A DNA stretch of 64,000 nt. Origin: Rhodococcus rhodnii (GTDB lineage: Bacteria; Actinomycetota; Actinomycetes; Mycobacteriales; Pseudonocardiaceae). The stretch covers positions 1-64,000 of the forward strand of contig JOAA01000046.1 of NCBI GenBank assembly GCA_000720375.1, written 5' to 3'. This document shows, in pieces, positions 24,653 through 34,798 of this stretch. Position numbers and translations under genes: made by a program. The notes under the pieces are model-generated. The model was not told the origin of the DNA. It searched no databases and saw nothing but the letters and a program-made list of their open reading frames with translations. How positions within the stretch are numbered: the first letter of the stretch is position 1; the number at the start of each line of letters is the position of its first letter.

Positions 24653-25618
24653 GTGACTTCCGGTGACTCGGGATCTTGGTCGACATTGCGTTCGTGGATC
24701 GGTGAGCGATCTGATCATCCGCTGCGTGCACTGCTGAATGCGGCGGACAGTGGCAGCGATCCCGCGGACGGTGCTTGCGCGCTGTGGGATGACCTGTTGC
24801 GCCAAATCGAGTTGGCTGGGCCCAAGCGGTGGGAAGGCAAGCGACGGGAGTTTCGCGGGCAGACCTCGTTCAGCGAAACGCTGTCGGAGCACAGCGAGCT
24901 CGCGTTGGCGGCCTGGCTGGCGCGCGCGGGCATCGAGTTCGAGTTTGGCCAGCCGGGCCAGCCACAGCCCGACTTGGTGCTCCCGGAATGGGGCTTGGGG
25001 ATCGAGGTGGGCTCGCGGACATTGAACAGCACAGTGCAGCTGGAGGATGCGGTCCGGGCGGTGGTCGAGCCGGGTCATGAACCGGAGCACGTCCAGATCA
25101 CTTACGACACCCGGCCACTGGCCATTCGCGAGGCCGTCCGGAGCATGATCGTGGACCGGGTGCAACGTGGGCTGGAGGTCGACGAGGAGGTTGTTCCGGC
25201 ACGCGGGGATCAACCGGCCGTCCAGGTGCGGATCTCCCGCACTCCCTCGTCAGAAGGGAGCACCGTAACTACCTCGGTGGACAGTCCGCTCCTGACCCCT
25301 CACTTACGAGATGTCGAAGTCGAGATCCGATCCAAAGTCATCAAAAACCCGGACAAGGTCAAGCAAGCCGAGAGTATGCCCACCGTACTCGCGATCGACA
25401 TCGCCCGATGTGGACTCGCCTGGATACGACCGCTCGCCGGCTGGCAGCGGGTTCTCGAAAGAATGCTCGACAAGGACGACCCGTACATCGCGGTCGCGGT
25501 CATGGTGACCGGACCCGGCGGCCCCACCCACCTCGCGTGGTCAGTCAACCCGTACCGCGACCCCGACCTGGCGGAACGAGCATCCCGGCTGTTCTCCCGG
25601 ATGGGCGACGCTGCATAG
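24653..25618 (+). CDS. Nuclease-like protein beside STAND gene
   Basis: 321-aa soluble protein, GTG start without an obvious ribosome-binding site, so possibly leaderless. Residues 80-123 look like a PD-(D/E)XK core: a helix with Glu82 (SELALAAWLARAGIEFEF), PDLVLPEWG with Asp107 and GIEVGSRT with Glu118. The expected Lys after the Glu is Gly/Ser, so either the Lys has migrated or the fold is inactive. The C-terminal half (VEIRSKVIKNPDKVKQAE, AVMVTGPGGPTHLAWSVNPY) is not recognised. It lies 41 bp before the large STAND gene on the same strand, so the two probably form one operon, perhaps a regulator or second effector. Confidence 0.55.
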   Translation: MTSGDSGSWSTLRSWIGERSDHPLRALLNAADSGSDPADGACALWDDLLRQIELAGPKRWEGKRREFRGQTSFSETLSEHSELALAAWLARAGIEFEFGQPGQPQPDLVLPEWGLGIEVGSRTLNSTVQLEDAVRAVVEPGHEPEHVQITYDTRPLAIREAVRSMIVDRVQRGLEVDEEVVPARGDQPAVQVRISRTPSSEGSTVTTSVDSPLLTPHLRDVEVEIRSKVIKNPDKVKQAESMPTVLAIDIARCGLAWIRPLAGWQRVLERMLDKDDPYIAVAVMVTGPGGPTHLAWSVNPYRDPDLAERASRLFSRMGDAA

Positions 25619-25659
25619 CCGATGGCGTGCCTGAAGCGCGTGTCGAAGCCCTGGGACCG

Positions 25660-28600
25660 ATGGTCGGAACGTACCGTTTCCCTGTGTCCTATCCAGGTGC
25701 TGATTCGGTCGCCGGGCTGGCGAGTGGTCCCTCCGGGCCGGCCCGGTTCTGGGCCCGCCTTCGCGCCTGGGACGGCTCGCAGCAGCGGGCGTTTGAGGAG
25801 CTGTGTTTCCAGTTGCGGGATCCCGCGCCGGACGGCTGGCGGACGATCAAGACTGCAGCTCCGGACGGCGGGGTGGAGTGGTACGACATTGCGCCTGATG
25901 GGCGGGTGTTTGGCTGGCAGGCCAAGTTCGTCGACACGGTGGACCGCCTTCTCCCGCAGGCACGGGCCAGTCTGAAAACGGTGGGGGCCAACCGGGCACA
26001 CCGCAACGTGGTTCGGTTCACTGTTCTCGCTCCATTTGACCTGCCAGATCCGACACCAGAGTCACCGCAGGGCAAGCCGAGAGCCGGAGCACGGCAACGC
26101 TGGAACGATGCCGTTCAGCAGTGGCAAGCCACCCTGCCCGGTGCTTCCGACATCGAGATCGACTTTCGAGGCTCCGGTCAACTGCTTGAGCGACTCACCC
26201 AGCCGGGCAATGAGGGGCGTCAGTGGTTCTTCTTCCAGGATGTGGCGCTAGGGCCCGGCTGGTGCCGCCGGCAATGGGAGCAAGCTCGGCGAGTTGCCCA
26301 CGATCGCTACACGCCAGAGTGCCACGTCGCCCTCCCGCTCGGTGACACCATTGATGGTCTTGCCTTGAGCCCGGCCTTTCGGCAACGCGTCACCCGCCGA
26401 GCGGAGGCAGTGCGTGCGGCGCTGGCCGCGGTGTCCTGGTCCTGGTCTCGGTGGCAAGCCAAGTACGACGTTCCCGCGGCCCTCGTCAAAAACCGGCAGG
26501 CTGCTGATGCGGAATTTCACTCGGCGATGAGCACGGCCGCAATCATCTACGACACGCTGCAGAATCTTGATGCCCTCCACGGCCTGGCAGCCGCGTCACT
26601 GGCTAGCCACCTCAGAGAGCTGACGGCTGCTCTCGATGTGTTTACCGGCCATGCATCACAACTGGCGCACCTGCTGGAAGCAGAAGAACCTGCCTCTTGG
26701 CCAGCGGACTCCGCGGACCCGCTCCGGCACGACCCAGCGATGGACACCGCGCTTTGGCTACCCACTCCTGAGGCCGAACATCCCTCGGGGCCGTTGGAAG
26801 CAGCGCAAGCTTTGCGAAACATCATTGCGGACTATCGCGATGTCGATCAGGTGATCGACTCCGCCCGGTCACTCGCCAGCCTGCTACACGGTCGCGCCGC
26901 CCGCGCGGCTGAGGCGGGTGCCTGGCTTCTCCTCGGCCGTCCTGGCCAGGGCAAGACCCATCTCCTTCTCGACGCTGCCAAGCGCGCCTTGGACGACGGC
27001 CGTCTTGCGGTGACCGTCCTCGGCGAGGAACTGTCCGGCAACGACCCACTCACCGAGATCGCGCGCCGCTTGGAGCTAGGCGATCTGCCCCATCAGACGT
27101 TTCTGCAAGCGCTGGACGCCGCTGGCGCAGCCACCAACGCCCGGTTTCTGCTCATCATTGACGCTCTCAACGACTCCGACCAACCGGCGCGCTGGAAGAT
27201 CGAGCTTCCCCGGCTGCTGGCTCAGACGGCCGACTACCCGCACGTCGCCGTAGTCGTGTCCTGCCGAGACACGATGCGCGACGTGGTCCTTCCCAGCGAT
27301 CTTGATCGTTTAGACCTGCCGTCGACAGTCCACCCGGGATTCAACGGTCACGAAGTCGAGGCGTTGGAACGCTACCTTCGCGACGTGCCGCACGCGTTGC
27401 CACGGACCCCGTTGCTGCTTCCAGCCTTCAGCAACGGGTTGTTCGTCAAGCTCTACGCCGATGGCCTGAGTAAGCGCGCTCGGCGCACCACCACGGCCGT
27501 TCCAGTCAGCAGCACGCAGCACCGCAGCGCCGTATTTGAGTCCTTTGTAGATCTTCGGGCGGAGATCATCTGTGAGCGTCTGAAGCTCGACCCAGCCAGC
27601 CGCCCTGTGCACCGAGCCATCCAGACGCTGGCCGAACGCATGGCAGCGACTCAACGCGACGTACTCGAGCGCGAGGATGCACGAGCCCTCGTCGACGCAT
27701 ATGCGCCTGGCAGGACCGAGCACCCCAACACCATGCTTGCCCAGCTGATCAGCAACGGGCTCCTCACGTCCGACCGCTACTATGTGCCGCAACAGGAACC
27801 TCTGGCGGGCGTCGGCTTTACCTATCAGGCGTTCAGCGATGACCGCATCGTCCGCGCGGTCCTCCAACAGCATCGTGACGAAGCCGATCTGTTGAGTCAA
27901 ACAGGCTCACTCTCAGCCGACTCACCGCTGCGCCGATGGCTGACAGCGGCCAGTCCCAATCTGACAGAAGCAGCGAGTGTCCTGATACCCGAGATGACCG
28001 GTTTCGAACTCATCGACGTCCTCGATGCCGGAAATCCGAATGTCGACGCGTCCGGTACACGGCGGGAGCAACGGAAATCGATTCGCCGGGTCACGTTGCT
28101 TCGCGCATTGCTGATCACCCTCCCGCTACGGGACGCCTCCACCGTCACCCCGCGCACCGTCGAACTGGTCGACCAAGCGCTCCGCGAGCACTCCGTGGAG
28201 GGGCCCGCCCTGGACGCCGTGCTCGCCGTGGCCACCGAACCCGGGCATCCGCTCAACGCCGACAGGCTGCACGACCAACTCGTCGCCCTGTCACGAGTTC
28301 GCCGCGACGCCTGGTGGGGTCCACGCATCTACGCCACCCTGTCCGCAGCCGGACCTTTGCACCGGTTGCTGCGATGGGCCGAGCAACTGCCCACACCACG
28401 CCGTCTCCAGCCCGACCAGCAGGCCTATCAACCGATTGTGCGGCCCCGACGTGCTGGGATGCGACCTCCCGTGCGGCTCGAGCCAGCCGAACCGCCAGCG
28501 GAGGTCGTCCGCCTTGCGGCCACCACGCTTGCCTGGACGCTCACCTCATCCAACCGGTTTCTGCGGGACCGGGCCACCAAGGCGCTCGTCCAATTGCTGC

Positions 28601-30804
28601 TGGGATACCCAGACGTGCTGAGCTCCGTACTGACCAGGTTTCTGCGCCACGATGCACGCAGCGTGGACGATCCCTACCTGTTCGAGCGCCTCACGCTGGT
28701 CGCCTACGGCGTAGCGGCACGAGTGGGATGGGCACAGCCCGACGCGATCGGCCAACTCGCTCGACAGATCCTCACCGACGTTTACGGCGATCCGCACGCC
28801 CCGACGCATGCCTCTACCAACGCGTTGCTCTGTGACGCCGCGCAAGGCGTCATCGACATCGCAGTGCGCATGGGTGTGCTCACTCCTGAGGAGGCCGCCC
28901 CGGCCTGCCATCCGCATCCGGCACCGGAGCCCGGCGACGCGCCCACCAACGAGCAGGTGGATGAGCGGTTCCCACATGGGAGCGACGATCCTCAGAAGTC
29001 GTGGAGCTCGATATGGTTCTCGCTGCGCGATATGGGCGACTTCGCGCACTACGAGGTCCGCCATGCCGTCCACGGGTTCACCCAGCTGCCGCTGACGCAG
29101 ACCCGGCCATCCCACCGGCACGCACACCGCAGTCGTTCCTGCATCGTGATTGCCGACCGCATCCCCGCATTCCGCGTCAGTCTGCCCGAGACGGTCCAGG
29201 CTACGCTGGGCACCGCCGAAGCGGTCACACGTTTGCTCGAGAAGGATTGGCTGGCACGAAGGATCCTCGACGAGGACCAGTACCACCTGTTGCGTGCCTG
29301 CGAGAAACCGCCGCCCGCGGACGAGCGGCTGTTCGATGCTGACCAGGATGAAGAAGGGGCAGCACGGTGGGTCTTCGCCCGTGTTGCGGCTTTGGGCTGG
29401 ACACCGGAACTGTTCGGCGAGTTCGACCGCCGCCATGGCCACGGCTATGGCAGTCGCGAAACCCACAAAGCTGAACGGATCGGCAAGAAATACCAATGGA
29501 TGGCCTTGCACGAACTCGTCGAGCGGTTGGCCAACCACTACTACCCCAACGGTCGTTTTATCGGGGGTTCCAGCGTCTACATAGGAGCCTGGCAGGCTGG
29601 CTTGCGCGACATCGACCCAACCCTTCCTCCGGCAAGCCACCCACTTGACACGGAAGAAGACGACAGCACCGACAACGAGACTCGCTTTCCCACGTTCCCA
29701 ACCGATCCCGGCGGTTTCTGGACTCCATCACCTCCCTCACTACCCGATCGCGACACCGTGAAGGAGTGGATCGCAACCGGCCCAGCCCCAACCCTGAGCC
29801 AAACCGCCGCCGCGGTCCGAACCGACGAGCACAACACGCCATGGGTGGTCCTCGGCGAATACGCGAAAGACACCGCCGAGGGGCGCGGCTGGGCAGACGC
29901 CGCCGGTCAGGCCGAACAATGGCACATCATCAGCAGCTGGCTTGTGCCCCACCAGCAACTACCCGATGTGGTCGAGTTCCTCTCACCGCGCAGCCTGATC
30001 CCCACCTGGATGCCAGACGAACGAAATCCACACCAGCTCTACCTCGCCGAGTTCCCCGACGCCCCCGCCGTCAGCGACCTGGAAGAAGACCTACCGGATT
30101 CCAGCCATGAACTCACCTTCATCGACCATGACACCGCCCAAAAACACTCGATGGCCAAGCGTCGCGCACTGAGGACGGCCAGATCCAAGCCAGCCACTGA
30201 TGGCGAGCCCCAGGCTACGATCGAAGGATTCTTGCGACGTCTGACTGGTCCGACCACTCTCGAAGAACTCGCCGCCCGCTGGGCAGATACAGCCAACATG
30301 GACGATGACGATCTAGACGATCTCTTCTCGGACACCGATAGCGATGGCAGCCACATTCACCGCGGAGTCGACCATTCCGGCAAGAGGTTGCACGCATTCC
30401 CTGCTACGCAACAGTATTCGTGGTCCGGTAGCAGCGCCGACTGCTCCATCGACACAAACGTCGGCGTTCAACTCCCGGCCAACAAACTGATCGCCGGCAC
30501 CGACCTCATTCGTCACCCCGACCGACCCGACTGGTACGACACCACAGGCCGCCACACCATCAGCTACCGATGGACCCACCGGCCCACCGGCACCGTGCAG
30601 ACCCTCCTCATCCGCCAAGACTGGCTCGACCAACGACTGCACGACCTCGGCTACGCGCTCATCCTCGGACTGTTTGGCGAACGCCAACAAGTCACGAGAG
30701 ACCCCGAACTATGGGGAACCTACAGCCAAATTGCCAGCAGGACACCAGACCAGCCATGGAACTTCAGTGCGCCAATCGAAACAATCCGGCAATCACAACG
30801 ATAA
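25660..30804 (+). CDS. Mrr-like nuclease/STAND NTPase (Avs-like)
   Basis: Very large protein, 1714 aa from the chosen ATG (an alternative GTG lies 33 bp upstream). N-terminal residues about 40-110 form a restriction-like domain: FEEL (Glu46/47), GGVEWY (Glu73) and the E/QxK element WQAKF with Lys89. In the centre is a STAND-type NTPase with Walker A GRPGQGKT (426-433), Walker B FLLIIDALND (Asp501) and sensor-like VVVSCRDTMR. The remaining 1100 residues are mostly helical, with the recognisable RIGKKYQWMALHELVERL near 1274. Effector-STAND-long C-terminal sensor is the plan of Avs antiviral proteins, which bind a phage protein, oligomerise and release the nuclease. Identity as an Avs member is inferred. 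Confidence 0.75.
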   Translation: MVGTYRFPVSYPGADSVAGLASGPSGPARFWARLRAWDGSQQRAFEELCFQLRDPAPDGWRTIKTAAPDGGVEWYDIAPDGRVFGWQAKFVDTVDRLLPQARASLKTVGANRAHRNVVRFTVLAPFDLPDPTPESPQGKPRAGARQRWNDAVQQWQATLPGASDIEIDFRGSGQLLERLTQPGNEGRQWFFFQDVALGPGWCRRQWEQARRVAHDRYTPECHVALPLGDTIDGLALSPAFRQRVTRRAEAVRAALAAVSWSWSRWQAKYDVPAALVKNRQAADAEFHSAMSTAAIIYDTLQNLDALHGLAAASLASHLRELTAALDVFTGHASQLAHLLEAEEPASWPADSADPLRHDPAMDTALWLPTPEAEHPSGPLEAAQALRNIIADYRDVDQVIDSARSLASLLHGRAARAAEAGAWLLLGRPGQGKTHLLLDAAKRALDDGRLAVTVLGEELSGNDPLTEIARRLELGDLPHQTFLQALDAAGAATNARFLLIIDALNDSDQPARWKIELPRLLAQTADYPHVAVVVSCRDTMRDVVLPSDLDRLDLPSTVHPGFNGHEVEALERYLRDVPHALPRTPLLLPAFSNGLFVKLYADGLSKRARRTTTAVPVSSTQHRSAVFESFVDLRAEIICERLKLDPASRPVHRAIQTLAERMAATQRDVLEREDARALVDAYAPGRTEHPNTMLAQLISNGLLTSDRYYVPQQEPLAGVGFTYQAFSDDRIVRAVLQQHRDEADLLSQTGSLSADSPLRRWLTAASPNLTEAASVLIPEMTGFELIDVLDAGNPNVDASGTRREQRKSIRRVTLLRALLITLPLRDASTVTPRTVELVDQALREHSVEGPALDAVLAVATEPGHPLNADRLHDQLVALSRVRRDAWWGPRIYATLSAAGPLHRLLRWAEQLPTPRRLQPDQQAYQPIVRPRRAGMRPPVRLEPAEPPAEVVRLAATTLAWTLTSSNRFLRDRATKALVQLLLGYPDVLSSVLTRFLRHDARSVDDPYLFERLTLVAYGVAARVGWAQPDAIGQLARQILTDVYGDPHAPTHASTNALLCDAAQGVIDIAVRMGVLTPEEAAPACHPHPAPEPGDAPTNEQVDERFPHGSDDPQKSWSSIWFSLRDMGDFAHYEVRHAVHGFTQLPLTQTRPSHRHAHRSRSCIVIADRIPAFRVSLPETVQATLGTAEAVTRLLEKDWLARRILDEDQYHLLRACEKPPPADERLFDADQDEEGAARWVFARVAALGWTPELFGEFDRRHGHGYGSRETHKAERIGKKYQWMALHELVERLANHYYPNGRFIGGSSVYIGAWQAGLRDIDPTLPPASHPLDTEEDDSTDNETRFPTFPTDPGGFWTPSPPSLPDRDTVKEWIATGPAPTLSQTAAAVRTDEHNTPWVVLGEYAKDTAEGRGWADAAGQAEQWHIISSWLVPHQQLPDVVEFLSPRSLIPTWMPDERNPHQLYLAEFPDAPAVSDLEEDLPDSSHELTFIDHDTAQKHSMAKRRALRTARSKPATDGEPQATIEGFLRRLTGPTTLEELAARWADTANMDDDDLDDLFSDTDSDGSHIHRGVDHSGKRLHAFPATQQYSWSGSSADCSIDTNVGVQLPANKLIAGTDLIRHPDRPDWYDTTGRHTISYRWTHRPTGTVQTLLIRQDWLDQRLHDLGYALILGLFGERQQVTRDPELWGTYSQIASRTPDQPWNFSAPIETIRQSQR

Positions 30805-31496
30805 CCCTCGTCCACGACTTGCCTGGCCGATCGCGCCATCTTTGCTCCCCAGGTGCGGCGACTACCCGACCTGCCAGGCAGACCATCAGTTGGTCACACC
30901 AGGAACCGTCCTGCGCAGGCCCCGCCGCCTGATGGCCAGGAGGACGGATTCGCCGCCACCCATCCCCAGCGGTTTGATCAACGAGTACGACCTCATAGCA
31001 GCGTAACGCGCCAGTGCACGACCATCGGCAGACTTCGGGCAACTCCACAAGGTGAACAGCCGGCAGCGGCCACTCCTGCTTCGGAAAACCCACCACCCGC
31101 AACCGATGGCGGTCGCTGATGTGGCGCGGCAAGCGCTTCGCCCTCCCCACAGCGGCGAAGATGCCGTTGGAGGCTTTGAGGGCCGAAGAGTAAGGCACGC
31201 AATTGACCGCGTTGCGCCGACTTCGGCACCGCCCAGCACACGGCCTTTCGCCAGCTAGCGGCGACCGCCGCGGACGCCGAGGACTTCTCGCGCGTGGTGA
31301 TGCGAGAGCTGGGGCGGGAAACCTCTAACCGTCGTCCATCTGCTGGGCGACGAGGTCACCGCCGAGGCCTCGGAAGCCGATCCGCTGGCCCGCTACGGCG
31401 TGAACCTGCTCGACCTGCATCGGGGCGCGGGTTGTCGTTGCGTCGCGTCTCTGTGTCTTGGTCGCGGTAGCCACGTCCGCCAAGTCCTCGGCGATG
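30805..31496. other. Intergenic, no gene recognised
   Basis: About 690 bp after the STAND gene. Short frames occur on both strands (one at 31210-31320 reads like a piece of a helical protein) but none has a start site, family motif or consistent codon pattern. It is probably scar tissue between the island and the next accessory genes. Confidence 0.5.
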
Positions 31497-31936
31497 TCAG
31501 GCGGTGACGGGAGACGGTTCGCGTGAGGCGATGAGGGCGGCGAGCATAGTGGTCACTGGGACGGCTGCGACGATGCCGATCCTGCCTGCCAGTGTCCGCA
31601 CGATTTCCTGCGCGATTCCTCGGAGCTCAGGATTGCCCCGAGGCCGACGCCGGACAGCGATGTGTACAGCAGGACGGGCAACGCTGCGCCCGCGTAGGCC
31701 ATCGCGAGTGTGTTGATGGCGGAGCCGACATGGTCGCGGCCGATCCGCAGTCCGGCGCCGTAAAGTTCGCGCCAGCCGAGCGACGGGTTGGCCCGCCGTA
31801 GTTCCCAGATCGCACTTGTCTGTGTGACTGTGACTTCGTCCAGTACGCCTAGTGCGCCGATCACGACTCCCGCGAGGAGCAGTCCGCGCGGTGCCCGCTC
31901 AAACGCTTCGCGTGCAAGGGGAGGCTTTCGAATCAC
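31497..31936 (-). pseudogene. YibE/F-like membrane protein fragment
   Basis: C-terminal part of a YibE/F-family protein. The signature LLLAGVVIGALGVLDEVTVTQ is followed by SAINTLAMAYAGAALPVLL. The frame then shifts near 31612: the true continuation IAQEIVRTLAGRIGIVAAVP is in another frame and ends at the given left limit. The N-terminal half with its membrane segments is missing. Both truncation and frameshift make this a relic. Function of the family is uncertain (putative transporter). Confidence 0.75.
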
Positions 31937-32373
31937 CGCGCAGCGGGAGCCTCCCGCCCCGTGATGGCGATGACCGGTTTCGCGCAGCCGCTTACGGTGC
32001 AGCCCAATGCACTGTTGTTGTCGAGATCAGTATGGTTGCACGTCCGAGGGTTTGTCCGCTCGCACTGGCCGCGTGCTCAGTAACGCGATTGCCCCGCATG
32101 GTCCGCTGCGCCTCCATCACCCCAGCTATCGAGCCAGGCGTCGACCTCCGAACGCCCACATCGCCGTACGCCACGCCGACTATCAACCCCGCTGTGCGCT
32201 GCGGTCGAGCAATCATCACCCTCGACCCCGCCCCAACAACGTTTCTTGCCGCCTACGTGGGCCATCAGGACGTAACGCACTACCCTTCCGAGGAACGGTT
32301 TGACGCCTCAACTCGACTGGCTCGGTGATCACTGGCATCGCCCGCAACGTCAACACGAATGAGAGAGCACCTG
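31937..32373. other. Intergenic, no gene recognised
   Basis: About 435 bp between the YibE/F relic and the acetyltransferase gene. No family motif, RNA gene or clear repeat; the promoter of the acetyltransferase is expected at the right end. Confidence 0.45.
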
Positions 32374-33078
32374 ATGACCGACTTCGCGTTCCCGAAGACA
32401 CCGGAAATCGAAGAGGCGTACAGGGCTGCGTACCGAGCGCTGGAAGCCCTTGTGCCCCTACGCACCGTCACCATCGAAGGCGAATCCGATTTCGCCGAGA
32501 TCCTGTCCCAGTTCCGCACGCTAGTGGATAGGGCGGAGTTCGCAGTCGACTCGCAGCTCGGCCCCACCATCTCGTGGCGAGCACCGTTCCGTGCCGGAGA
32601 GTGGGGACCGGTGCTGTCAGGCGTCGATCTTGACAATGACGCATACGACTTCGGCGAAGTCCAACTCGGCATAGAGGCATTTGAAGGTCCGACAGGGAAC
32701 TGGCACGGCAGCGCTCTGAACCGCGCTGGCATGGCGTACAAGCGTGCCGCCAAATGGGATCACCCGCCAGATGAGTCGGGCGTGTGGCTGCTGATGTTGG
32801 CTCCAGTTTCGGCGAGTGGAGGGGAGGAAGGCCCGTGGTTTTACAGCGGTCGTATCGCCGGTTTCGTGGTTGTGCACGACCGCGACAAGGACGGCACCCA
32901 TGAGTCGGTAGGACACATCTGGACGGCGACGGCGTGGCAGAGGCGCGGGATCGCACGGCGCTTGCTGGCTGAGGCCAGGTCACGGTTTCCCATCACCAGC
33001 GTCGAAGGACCGTACACCGAAGCAGGCGCCGCGTATCTGAGCGCCTGTCCAGCCCCGGAGCCCCCTCCCCAAAGCTGA
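32374..33078 (+). CDS. GNAT-family acetyltransferase
   Basis: 234-aa protein with a GNAT fold in the C-terminal half: beta strands RIAGFVVVHDRD, then the acetyl-CoA motif HIWTATAWQRRGIARRLLAEA (Q/R-x-x-G-x-A). The N-terminal 100 residues are specific and not recognised. Start ATG with GAGAG six bases upstream; another ATG lies five codons earlier. Acceptor unknown. It stands alone, facing the oxidoreductase gene tail to tail. Confidence 0.7.
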   Translation: MTDFAFPKTPEIEEAYRAAYRALEALVPLRTVTIEGESDFAEILSQFRTLVDRAEFAVDSQLGPTISWRAPFRAGEWGPVLSGVDLDNDAYDFGEVQLGIEAFEGPTGNWHGSALNRAGMAYKRAAKWDHPPDESGVWLLMLAPVSASGGEEGPWFYSGRIAGFVVVHDRDKDGTHESVGHIWTATAWQRRGIARRLLAEARSRFPITSVEGPYTEAGAAYLSACPAPEPPPQS

Positions 33079-33138
33079 TCACCAGAATCCGTTGCGCACC
33101 ACCGCAGGCGCCGTCGCAGCGTGTCCGTTCCCGATCGC

Positions 33139-34056
33139 TCAGTCGCGCACACGAATGACAGTCTTGCCCTTCCGCCGCTCAGTCGGGTTAAGCGCGGGAA
33201 TGGCGTCATCCAAGGTCGCGACGGTTCCGATGTGTGTGCGAAGGCGCCCGTCTCGCACCCGGTCGACGATCTCCGCCAGCTGACTCGGGACGGACTCGAC
33301 GACGAAGTCGACCGCGATACCGCCGGCAGGGCAAGCCTCAACAGGCCCGACCACCGACACCAGCGTCCCGCCCGGCCGGATGATGCCCGCTGAACGCCTT
33401 TGGACGTCACCGCCGATGACATCGAAGACCAGATCGACCTCACCGATGTCGGCGAGATCGTCGTCGTCGAGATCCAGGAACTCGTTCGCGCCGAAGTCGA
33501 GTGCCGCCTGACGGTCCGCTGCGCGCCCGGTACCGATGACGTAGGCGCCGAACTCCTGGGCGAGCTGCGCGACCACAGACCCGACCGCACCGGCGGCGCC
33601 GTGTGCGAGGACGCTCTGCCCCGCCTGAAGACGACCGTGCTGGAACAAGCCTTGCCACGCGGTCAGGCCGGAGATCGGCAGACTCGCCCCCACCGTGAAG
33701 TCAACGTCTCCTGGCAGCGGCGCAAGGTTGCGTGCCTCCACGGCCACGTACTCGGCCAGAGTTCCGTCACGGTGCCAGTCCGTGATCCCGAACACCCGCT
33801 GTCCCAGCGAGAGTCCCGTCGTGCCGTAGCCGAGAGAGGAGACCACCCCGGCGAACTCGTGGCCGATGATCGCCTGGGTGCGAGTGCCACCAGAGCGGTC
33901 GACCCACGTCGAGGGCCATTCCCACTCTGCGGGGACGAAGCCCGACGCGCGGACTTCGACGACGACGTCGTTGATCGCCGGCGTCGGCTCAGGACGCTCC
34001 ACCAGCGTGATCCCGGCTGCTTCCGCCGCCTGATCGATCGCGACGATTGCCTTCAT
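33139..34056 (-). CDS. Zinc-free quinone oxidoreductase (copy 1)
   Basis: 305-aa NADP-dependent MDR enzyme of the quinone oxidoreductase/zeta-crystallin branch, without zinc ligands. GHEFAGVVSSLGYG, the SGLTAWQGLF segment and the cofactor loop HGAAGAVGSVVAQLA are present. GGAGGT precedes the ATG by four bases. A close paralogue lies 1.1 kb away on the same strand (35143-36057); the two agree over their whole length, e.g. both contain GTGRAADRQ, DFGA and NPTER. Likely role: reduction of quinones or alpha,beta-unsaturated carbonyls. Confidence 0.88.
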   Translation of the reverse strand: MKAIVAIDQAAEAAGITLVERPEPTPAINDVVVEVRASGFVPAEWEWPSTWVDRSGGTRTQAIIGHEFAGVVSSLGYGTTGLSLGQRVFGITDWHRDGTLAEYVAVEARNLAPLPGDVDFTVGASLPISGLTAWQGLFQHGRLQAGQSVLAHGAAGAVGSVVAQLAQEFGAYVIGTGRAADRQAALDFGANEFLDLDDDDLADIGEVDLVFDVIGGDVQRRSAGIIRPGGTLVSVVGPVEACPAGGIAVDFVVESVPSQLAEIVDRVRDGRLRTHIGTVATLDDAIPALNPTERRKGKTVIRVRD

Positions 34057-34221
34057 CGGTACCTCCATTGAACTCGTGATCGCCGGTTCCGCAGGCCGGC
34101 TTTTCGGGCTCTCCAGCCCACTGATCACAGTCGCGCGATCAGTCCACAACAGACAGTCTGGTGACGTCGCGGCACAACAGAGCTCGTCGAACCCGGGACT
34201 CAACGGGCCGGTCCGCACCTG

Positions 34222-34640
34222 TCAGCGCCGCCCCGTGGCCAGACCACGGCCTATGAGGTAGTCGTAACAGTTGCCCAACAACCAGAACATGTCGTAGTGC
34301 GAGCGGTCCATCTCGACGAGGTTCCATTTCACCGCCGGGTTGGCACACACCACGCCGGGCACGTCGATCACGCCCGTGCCGTACGGAACCATGAAGTCGT
34401 CCATGCCCTTCCCCGGCCCGTCCTTAATGTGGATGAACTCGACGCGCTTGCCCAGCGACGCGAGCACCTTCGTCGGATCGGTGCCGCCTACCTTCGCCCA
34501 GTACGTGTCGAGCTCGACAACCACGGCACGATCCAACTCTCCCAACAGGATGTCGTAGGCCCTGCGCCCGCCGAACACCTCGCGGAACTCCGCGAAGTGG
34601 TTGTGGTAACCGATCCGCATGCCGTACCGCGCTGCCGACG
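34222..34640 (-). pseudogene. Sugar-phosphate isomerase/epimerase, 3' part
   Basis: C-terminal half of a xylose-isomerase-like TIM-barrel protein: GMRIGYHNHFAEF, VVVELDTYWAKVGG, VEFIHIKDGPGK and a C-terminal WNLVEMD. These segments carry the metal-binding Glu, Asp and His of the family. The N-terminal half is missing; upstream the frame runs into an LtrA fragment in a different frame. It is therefore a truncated gene joined to foreign sequence. Confidence 0.8.
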
Positions 34641-34798
34641 GCCGGGAGCGTGGCCGATGCCAGCAGTTGCGCGGCGGCGGTGCCCACTGCGACGAAGACG
34701 AGGTCGAAGAACAGCTCCAGCGTGGATGCGGTGCGTCCGACTTCGTTCGGGTCACGCGGCCTCATCGGGACGAGCCGGAACCGGGTGTCGGATGTCAT
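34640..34798 (-). pseudogene. LtrA-like N-terminal fragment
   Basis: The first 45-50 residues of a low-temperature-requirement A-type membrane protein: start codon, then PRDPNEVGRTASTLELFFDLVFVAV, the conserved first segment of the family. After about AAAQLLASAT the similarity stops and isomerase sequence follows in another frame. A deletion that joined two genes is the simplest explanation. The exact junction is approximate. Confidence 0.7.
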
